Source: an uncultured Eubacteriales bacterium
GTDB taxonomy: Bacteria; Bacillota; Clostridia; Oscillospirales; RGIG7773
Assembly (NCBI GenBank): GCA_934541205.1
Contig: CAKTDK010000049.1
Span: 1 to 10,929, forward strand
Direction of reading: 5' to 3'
DNA: 10,929 bases
Made by a program: the position numbers and the translations under genes
In this document: positions 6,386-10,929 of the stretch, one piece after another
How positions within the stretch are numbered: position 1 is the stretch's first letter
Layout: the number at the start of each line of letters is the position of its first letter
Notes under the pieces: generated by a model
The model's input: the letters and a program-made list of their open reading frames with translations, nothing else
Told to the model about the DNA's origin: nothing
Databases searched by the model: none

Positions 6386-6434
6386 AAAGACAGAGAAACA
6401 ATATTAGTTTTTCTGTCTTTTATATTTATTTTTT
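6386..6434 (+). terminator. Plus-strand intrinsic terminator
   Basis: AAAGACAGAGAAAC (6386-6399) and GTTTTTCTGTCTTT (6407-6420) form a 14-bp stem with one G-T wobble and a 7-nt loop, followed by the T-rich stretch TATATTTATTTTTT. It closes the transcript from the 6128-6156 promoter. The sequence to its right becomes markedly A+T-rich, so it also sits near the element/chromosome boundary. Confidence 0.7.
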
Positions 6435-6579
6435 AAAATTATTATAAAAATATTTTAAAGTGTTTTATTAATTAGCGCAGGGCTTAGTTGACAAATATCC
6501 TTTAAACAGGGTATAATATCAAATATTAAAGAGATATGATATGAAAAGGTTTAAATTAAGTTAAAAAGGAGGTTAACGC
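6435..6579 (+). promoter_or_regulatory. Promoter and leader of the surface-glycan operon
   Basis: TTGACA (6488-6493), an 18-nt spacer and TATAAT (6512-6517) make a strong sigma-A promoter, with transcription expected from about 6524. The leader holds a 7-codon open frame, ATG 6541 to TAA 6564 (MKRFKLS), ending just before the AAAGGAGG (6566-6572) of the ligase gene. Upstream, 6435-6487 is very A+T-rich and shows nothing else. Confidence 0.7.
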
Positions 6580-8460
6580 TTGAAAAACAGTGCAATAATT
6601 AACTTTTTTATTTGTTTTTTTCAAAAAATAACGGAGTTTTACAATAATAGTGGTATTGAGAGAATTATAGACCGAATCTGTAATTATTTTAAAAAAAATG
6701 CTGTATATAGTGTGATAATTAATTTTTTTCTTAATAGTTTTATGAAAGGAAATTATTGGAGAAATAGTTTCGTTTTTAAAATTCTTATGTCGCCTATTAG
6801 ACTTTTAAAGAAAATAGGTAATTCAATTGGAGAAAATGTTGAAAAAATAAAAAATAAAAGTATTTTTAATAAGATTTTTTCTAATTTATTTTATGTGTCT
6901 TTAAGACAGTACGGTATACTTGGATTATTTTTATTTTTAGGGTATGCTGTTATAGAATTTTTATTTCAACATTTCGGAAAAGCAGATATTATTCTAACTG
7001 TTTTTGGTTTAGGAATATCAATTATTTTATTCTTTTGTCAAAACAGTATTGCAAATCTTATTTCCGGAAGTTTTTTTGCTGTAAAATTTAAGAAATTTAT
7101 TTCTTTTGACAGCGGATATCAAGAGTACGAAGTTTCTGTATACAAGTTTAAAAATATCTTTTTTGCTGCAATTATAGCTTTTTTTGTAGGCGGCTTTTTG
7201 GGATATATGCATCCTCTTGCCGGATTAATAAGTATTGCTTCTGCTTTTGCAATTATTTTAATTTTATGGAAAACAGTAATTGGAGTATTTTTATTTGTGA
7301 TATTTGCTCCAATACTTCCTACAATGTTTCTTGTGAGTTTAATCGGTATTACGGCAGTATCTTTTGGAGTTCATCTTGCATCAGATAAAAATGCTCACTA
7401 TATTGTAACTCCTTTTAATATGCTTATTATAGCTTTTTTAGGTTTAGCAATATTATCAAGTATTACGAGCGTAGATTTGGAAAGCAGTATCAGAATATGT
7501 CTTGTTTATATAATGTTTGCTATGGCTTTTCCTCTTATTGTAAATACAATAAAAACCAAATCTTCTTGGAATACTATGATGGTTTTATTTATTTTGTGTG
7601 GTGCTTTAGTTTCCCTTTATGGGATTATTCAGAATTTCAGCGGGGTTGATACTACTCAAAGCTGGGTGGATACCCAGATGTTTGAAGATATAAAAGTAAG
7701 AGTCTATTCTACTTTTGATAATCCGAATGTTTTGGGCCAGTATTTTATACTTGTTATACCTGTAGCTTTTGCAATGCTTTTAAAAAGCAAAGAGTCAGGA
7801 ACAAAAATTATTTATACATTAGTTAACATTGCCATGTTTGTTTGTTTGTTATATACCTGGTCAAGAGGAGCTTGGGTAGGAGTTATTTTGTCATTAGTTT
7901 TTTTTGTTTTGCTTCGTGACAGACGATGGCTTATTTTGTGTATAATAGGTTTATTATTGATGCCTTCTGTTTTGCCTGCAAGTATTTTAAATAGGCTTAC
8001 AAGTATTGGAAATATGCAGGATTCTTCAACTGCTTACAGGGTATCTGTATGGATTGCTTCTCTTCGCATTGCAAGGGATTATTGGATGAGCGGCATAGGC
8101 ATAGGCTCTGACGCTTTTTCACAGATATATCCTTCTTATGCGTTAAATGGCGCAGGATTTGCTCTTCATTCACACAATTTTTATATTCAGTGGGTTGTTG
8201 AAATGGGTATATTCGGTTTGATAACTTTTGCTGCTATTATTTTAACTTCGTATAAACAAATTTCCCTTGTAAAGAAAAGAAATTCTTTGATTGGTATAGT
8301 AACTTTAGCAATGGCCGGTTCGTTTTTGGGATTTTTGTTTCAGGGAATGGCAGAGAATTTATGGTATAATTTCCGTATGGTATTAATGTTTTGGATTTAT
8401 TTGGGAATGCTTCAAAGCGGTGTTAATATTGATAATGAAGAAAACAAGGTGATGCTATGA
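6580..8460 (+). CDS. Wzy/O-antigen-ligase-like polysaccharide membrane protein
   Basis: A 626-aa polytopic membrane protein of the Wzy_C/O-antigen ligase superfamily, which polymerises or transfers lipid-linked glycans outside the membrane. Residues 1-110 are basic and amphipathic, with two similar IINFF segments; many hydrophobic segments follow from about 115 to 615. Family hallmarks are VRVYSTFDNPNVLGQYF (373-389), TWSRGAWVG (426-434) and, in the large external loop, LHSHNFYIQWVVEMGIFG with His530 and His532. It is longer than the usual 400-450 aa, mainly from the N-terminal extension. The start is TTG 6580, with GGAGG 7 nt upstream; no in-frame ATG lies nearby. The stop overlaps the glycosyltransferase start (ATGA), so both are translated together. 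Its exact substrate (wall teichoic-type or secondary cell-wall polymer, capsule) cannot be read from the sequence. Confidence 0.85.
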   Translation: MKNSAIINFFICFFQKITEFYNNSGIERIIDRICNYFKKNAVYSVIINFFLNSFMKGNYWRNSFVFKILMSPIRLLKKIGNSIGENVEKIKNKSIFNKIFSNLFYVSLRQYGILGLFLFLGYAVIEFLFQHFGKADIILTVFGLGISIILFFCQNSIANLISGSFFAVKFKKFISFDSGYQEYEVSVYKFKNIFFAAIIAFFVGGFLGYMHPLAGLISIASAFAIILILWKTVIGVFLFVIFAPILPTMFLVSLIGITAVSFGVHLASDKNAHYIVTPFNMLIIAFLGLAILSSITSVDLESSIRICLVYIMFAMAFPLIVNTIKTKSSWNTMMVLFILCGALVSLYGIIQNFSGVDTTQSWVDTQMFEDIKVRVYSTFDNPNVLGQYFILVIPVAFAMLLKSKESGTKIIYTLVNIAMFVCLLYTWSRGAWVGVILSLVFFVLLRDRRWLILCIIGLLLMPSVLPASILNRLTSIGNMQDSSTAYRVSVWIASLRIARDYWMSGIGIGSDAFSQIYPSYALNGAGFALHSHNFYIQWVVEMGIFGLITFAAIILTSYKQISLVKKRNSLIGIVTLAMAGSFLGFLFQGMAENLWYNFRMVLMFWIYLGMLQSGVNIDNEENKVML

Positions 8461-9578
8461 AGATTTTACAAATACTGACTGATACAAATATCGGCGGAGC
8501 CGGAATATGGCTTTTAAATTTTTTAAAGTCTTATAATAGAGATAAATTAGAAGTTTCGGTAGTTTTGCCGAAAGGTGCAAAACTTATTAAACAGATTGAA
8601 AAATTAAATGTCAGTGTTATAGAAGCTGAAAATATTGCTGATAAGTCTTTTTCTTTCAGCGGTATAAGAACTTTTAAAAAGATAATAACAGACGAAAAAC
8701 CAGATTTAATTCATACCCATGCTTGTATTTCTGCACGTATTGCTGGCAGAATTAAAGGCGTAAAAATTGTCAATACAAGACATTGTCTTGAAGAGAAGAA
8801 ATCTTTTCCTAAAAATATTTTATATAAATTTATAAATAATATTTTAAGCGATAGAGTAATAGGAGTGTCTGAAGCAGTTGTTAACAATTTAATTTATGAT
8901 GGAATAAAGAAAAATAAAGTACGCCTTGTTTATAACGGTATAAATCCCCTTATTCCAATATCTTTTGAAAAGAAAAAAGAAATCAGAGAAAAATACGGAT
9001 TTAATGAAAGCAATGTAATAATTGGAATCGTTGCTCGTTTGGAAGAAGTCAAAAACCATGATTTATTTATAAGAGCCGCTAAGTTATCTTGTGAAAAAGA
9101 TTCAAATTTACGGTTTTTAATTGTGGGGGCGGGAAGTCTTGAAACAAAACTAAAAAATAAAGTCAAAGAATTAAACCTTGATGATAAAGTGGTTTTTGCT
9201 GGATATATACAAAATGTAAATGATATTACAAATATTATTGATATATCGGTTATTACTTCGTACCGGGAAGCTTTGAGCATCGCTTTGATAGAAGGAATGA
9301 GTTTAGGAAAAGCATGTATTGCTACCGATTCCGGAGGACCTTCAGAAGTAATAGATAATGGTAAAAGTGGTATAATTGTTCCTAATAATGATGAAAAAAG
9401 ATTATCGTCGGCTATACTTGAATTAAGTGATGATATTAATAAAAGAGAGATATTTGGCAAAATTGGAAAGAAAATTTTTGAAGAGAAATTTGGAATTGGA
9501 GAAATGGCACAAAAAATAGAAGATATTTATGCTGAGATTGCTGAGCGAAAGGATGAAAAAAATGAAGATAACGAATGA
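8457..9578 (+). CDS. GT4-type glycosyltransferase
   Basis: A 373-aa cytoplasmic retaining glycosyltransferase of GT-B fold. The N-terminal domain opens MKILQILTDTNIGGAGIWLL, with the Gly-rich loop near residues 13-16, and has DLIHTHACISARIAGRIKG, the usual acceptor-domain strand. The C-terminal nucleotide-sugar domain has Arg194 and Lys199 (IVARLEEVKNHDLFIRA), VGAG, VFAGYIQNV and the signature REALSIALIEGMSLGKACIA, whose Glu271 and Glu279 form the E-x7-E motif, followed by DSGGPSEV. All expected active-site features are intact and the length is typical. The ATG shares 4 bp with the ligase stop, with AAGG about 7 nt upstream. It probably adds a sugar to the lipid-linked glycan that the preceding protein handles. 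Its TGA stop is followed directly by an in-frame TAA. Donor and acceptor are unknown. Confidence 0.9.
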   Translation: MKILQILTDTNIGGAGIWLLNFLKSYNRDKLEVSVVLPKGAKLIKQIEKLNVSVIEAENIADKSFSFSGIRTFKKIITDEKPDLIHTHACISARIAGRIKGVKIVNTRHCLEEKKSFPKNILYKFINNILSDRVIGVSEAVVNNLIYDGIKKNKVRLVYNGINPLIPISFEKKKEIREKYGFNESNVIIGIVARLEEVKNHDLFIRAAKLSCEKDSNLRFLIVGAGSLETKLKNKVKELNLDDKVVFAGYIQNVNDITNIIDISVITSYREALSIALIEGMSLGKACIATDSGGPSEVIDNGKSGIIVPNNDEKRLSSAILELSDDINKREIFGKIGKKIFEEKFGIGEMAQKIEDIYAEIAERKDEKNEDNE

Positions 9579-10029
9579 TAAGGGAAAATTATTTGGTATT
9601 ATAAATATAATTGATTTACTTATTATTTTATTGACAGTTTTAATTGTATTTGTGGGATACAAATTTTTAAGTACTAGAGTTACCGAACCTGATGAACAGA
9701 AAAAACAGCTTATAACAGTAGAAATTACTAAAAAAAGAGAAAGTTTTTGTAAAAATATAAAGGTCGGTGACGCAGCAATAGAAGTTGTAAATAATGTTCC
9801 TCTCGGAACTGTGAAAGATGTAAGCTATAAACCTTGTGAAGAATATGTTGTTTCACAGGTAGACGGAAAAGTTAAAAAAGTTAATGTTCCCGAACGTTTT
9901 GATGCGAAAGTAGTAATTGAGGTTCCAGCTGATGAAGATATACAGGTAGGAAAGCTTTTGAGTTTAAGAACAAAAAATTTTGTTGGCAGCGGTTATGTGT
10001 TGTTGGTAGAAGACTCTAAAGAAAGCTGA
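9562..10029 (+). CDS. DUF4330 family membrane protein, intact copy
   Basis: A 155-aa protein with a short cytoplasmic N-terminus (MKITNDKGKLFG), one transmembrane helix (about residues 13-36, INIIDLLIILLTVLIVFVG) and a soluble outer domain with beta-rich segments such as VGDAAIEVVNNVPLGTVKDV and IQVGKLLSLRTKNFVGSGYV. The DKGKLFG-x-INIIDLL start is what I associate with DUF4330 proteins, found beside glycosyltransferase and cell-wall glycan genes in Clostridia; their function is not known to me. The frame is open further up, with ATG also at 9553. I prefer ATG 9562 because AAAGG (9548-9552) then lies 9 nt away, and because this start lines up residue for residue with the second copy downstream. 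It overlaps the glycosyltransferase gene by 17 nt and ends with TGA at 10027-10029. Confidence 0.75.
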   Translation: MKITNDKGKLFGIINIIDLLIILLTVLIVFVGYKFLSTRVTEPDEQKKQLITVEITKKRESFCKNIKVGDAAIEVVNNVPLGTVKDVSYKPCEEYVVSQVDGKVKKVNVPERFDAKVVIEVPADEDIQVGKLLSLRTKNFVGSGYVLLVEDSKES

Positions 10030-10050
10030 TGCAAAGGAGCATATGTAATT

Positions 10051-10545
10051 ATGAAGTTTATAGATAAAAAAGGACGTATTTTCTGAAAAGTCAATATTAT
10101 AGACATTATTGTAATATTGCTTTTGATTTTTGCGGTAGTTGCAGTAGGAATAAAATTTAAAAAAGTAAAAACAACTCAAGGCGGAGATAAAATTATTGAA
10201 TATACTGTAAGTGTTGAACGATTAAGACAAATTTCGATAGATGAAGTGGAAAGAGAATATAAAAATATTCAAGATGCTGAAACAAAAAAGAATGTTGGAG
10301 ATATAGTTTCTGTTGAAAAATCTCCTGCAAGAGAACTTGTAAGGCTTGAAAACGGAGAATACATATTTACTCAGTATGATGATAAATATGATCTTATAAT
10401 TACCTTGCAGACAAAAGGCTCGGAAACTGATCAGGGGTTTTATACAGATTCCGGTAAAATTATTACGGTAGGCGACACTTTGGGAATTTCAAACGGATAT
10501 GTTCAAACTTTCGGAGAAATTTTATCTGTTAAAGTAATAAAATAA
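10051..10545 (+). pseudogene. DUF4330 family gene, second copy, with in-frame TGA at codon 12
   Basis: The frame starts at ATG 10051, preceded by AAAGGAG (10033-10039), and runs to TAA 10543-10545. It is interrupted once, by TGA at 10084-10086. Before the stop it reads MKFIDKKGRIF and after it KVNIIDIIVILLLIFAVVAV, then a 130-residue outer domain. Aligned with the first copy (MKITNDKGKLFG then INIID), the TGA falls exactly on Gly12; a single G to T change in a GGA codon would explain it. The rest of the frame is intact and family-like, so decay would be recent. TGA ends the neighbouring genes and is absent inside the long ligase and glycosyltransferase frames, so it is not generally recoded here. 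Restart at TTG 10117 would lack a ribosome binding site and half the membrane helix. Pseudogene, sequencing error and read-through all remain possible. Confidence 0.7.
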
Positions 10546-10929
10546 TTTATAAAAAATAGTATTTGAGTTGTACTATCGAAAAGTATTGAATTACTAAAAG
10601 CCTTGCAAATACTGGATTTTTCACCTGTTAAGAAACTAAAAACAACAGTGATTTTTGATGCTTTAGTGCCCAAATGGTGTGAGTTTCTTATAGCGATATA
10701 AAACGATATGGGTAGATATAAGGAAAAATATACTATTCAAGGGCAAAAGTATTAGTTGCTTTCATACTCGTATTTGTCATACAAGCAGGAGCAGGACACT
10801 TATTAATGGCGGGCGTAGCCTGTTTATTTTATCGTTGACAAGGGTAGCTGGTTCTGCTATTTTGAGAGGAGAAGAATATAGAAAAAGATAGAAAAGTGCA
10901 TACGGGAGTGATTTTAATCGTAAAGGCAC
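10546..10929. other. Intergenic stretch at the right edge, no supported gene
   Basis: I see no confident gene here. A perfect 9-bp inverted repeat, TAAGAAACT (10629-10637) and AGTTTCTTA (10682-10690), encloses 44 bp. A short hydrophobic frame (VLVAFILVFVIQAGAGHLLM and on to LFYR, about 10749-10836) lacks a start with a ribosome binding site and could be a gene remnant. At the edge, GAGGAG (10866-10871) is followed 6 nt later by ATA GAA AAA GAT AGA and an open frame to the end (EKDRKVHTGVILIVKA), as if a gene began there with ATA in place of ATG. No clear terminator follows the second DUF4330 gene. Confidence 0.4.

Larger units (their letters stand above)
6160..6434 (+). ncRNA. Candidate structured non-coding transcript between promoter and terminator
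   Basis: This stretch lies between a good plus-strand promoter and an intrinsic terminator and shows several structures. AAGAAG/CTTCTT forms a small hairpin (6168-6185). GTTGTGT (6201-6207) pairs with ACACAAC (6283-6289). GTACACA is repeated 11 bp apart (6226-6232, 6237-6243). A long hairpin covers 6313-6346: a 10-bp stem CCGTTTTGAA/TTCAAAACGG, a T-T mismatch, then GGAT/ATCC around the loop GACA. No reading frame has a start with a ribosome binding site; the only tidy short one is 11 codons (ATG 6322, MDDNPFKTEWE) inside the long hairpin. It could be a regulatory RNA of the element, a leader fragment or part of an oriT. I do not match it to a known RNA family. Confidence 0.4.

Noticed and set aside
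8930..9460. 176-codon minus-strand open frame
   Set aside because: It lies wholly inside the glycosyltransferase gene, whose motifs are intact; Ser/Ile-rich composition is typical of an antisense shadow.
10084..10119. Selenocysteine insertion element after the TGA
   Set aside because: The 8-bp stem is only A/T apart from the end pair and arises from repeated Ile/Val/Asn codons of the membrane helix; the paralogue has Gly, not Cys, at this place.
6580..10545. UGA read as glycine throughout the genome, as in some candidate phyla bacteria
   Set aside because: The 626- and 373-codon neighbours contain no internal TGA and end in TGA with tight ATGA or TGATAA junctions.
10835..10863. TTGACA-17-TATTTT promoter near the right edge
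   Set aside because: Its transcription start would fall inside the apparent ribosome binding site at 10866-10871, so it cannot serve the frame there in the usual way.
1..10929. CRISPR array, tRNA or rRNA genes, integrase or insertion-sequence transposase
   Set aside because: No regularly spaced repeats, no tRNA cloverleaf or rRNA signature, and no recombinase or transposase motif seen in any frame.

Overview
The window joins two DNA types that differ in base composition and gene direction. Positions 1 to about 6430 look by eye mid-40s % G+C, with every confident gene on the minus strand. They are the front half of a Firmicutes-type conjugative transfer module (integrative and conjugative element, or a relic of one). 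Positions from about 6430 to the right edge are much richer in A+T (roughly 30% G+C) with plus-strand genes, and look like host chromosome encoding cell-surface glycan functions. AAGGAGG-type ribosome binding sites, sigma-A-type promoters, the VirB4/PrgI/C39 gene set and a DUF4330 pair all point to a low-GC clostridial member of the Bacillota. I cannot name the species.

Element part, in transcription order (right to left): a 384-aa protein with two winged-helix-like segments (6056-4902) behind a terminator-like hairpin; a small sigma/ArpU-like regulator (4930-4410) that appears frameshifted near its 3' end; a regulatory interval (4205-4409) with paired direct repeats, a sigma-A promoter, an immediate intrinsic terminator and a second hairpin; then the transfer operon: a VirB2-like pilin candidate (4189-3806), a VirB6/TrbL-like membrane protein (3772-3062), a secreted Gly-rich protein (3050-2136), a membrane-anchored C39-like peptidase (2136-730), a PrgI-family protein (642-271) and the N-terminus of a VirB4-type ATPase leaving the window at position 1. 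Together these would build the mating channel (pilin, inner-membrane pore, cell-wall-opening or processing peptidase, PrgI/VirB4 motor). No integrase, relaxase or coupling protein is visible.

The interval 6060-6579 holds no convincing protein gene. It carries the minus-strand hairpin, then a plus-strand promoter and a terminator about 230 bp apart that enclose a structured, apparently non-coding transcript, then the promoter of the chromosomal operon.

Chromosomal part (left to right): a Wzy/O-antigen-ligase-like polytopic protein (6580-8460), a GT4-type glycosyltransferase overlapping it by 4 bp (8457-9578), and two tandem DUF4330-type single-pass membrane proteins (9562-10029 and 10051-10545). 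The second has an in-frame TGA exactly where the first has a glycine. The last 384 bp hold no supported gene. The two most notable anomalies are that TGA codon and the frameshift in the element's regulator. The promoter/attenuator layout in front of the pilin operon and the orphan transcription unit at the element/chromosome boundary are the best candidates for something undescribed.
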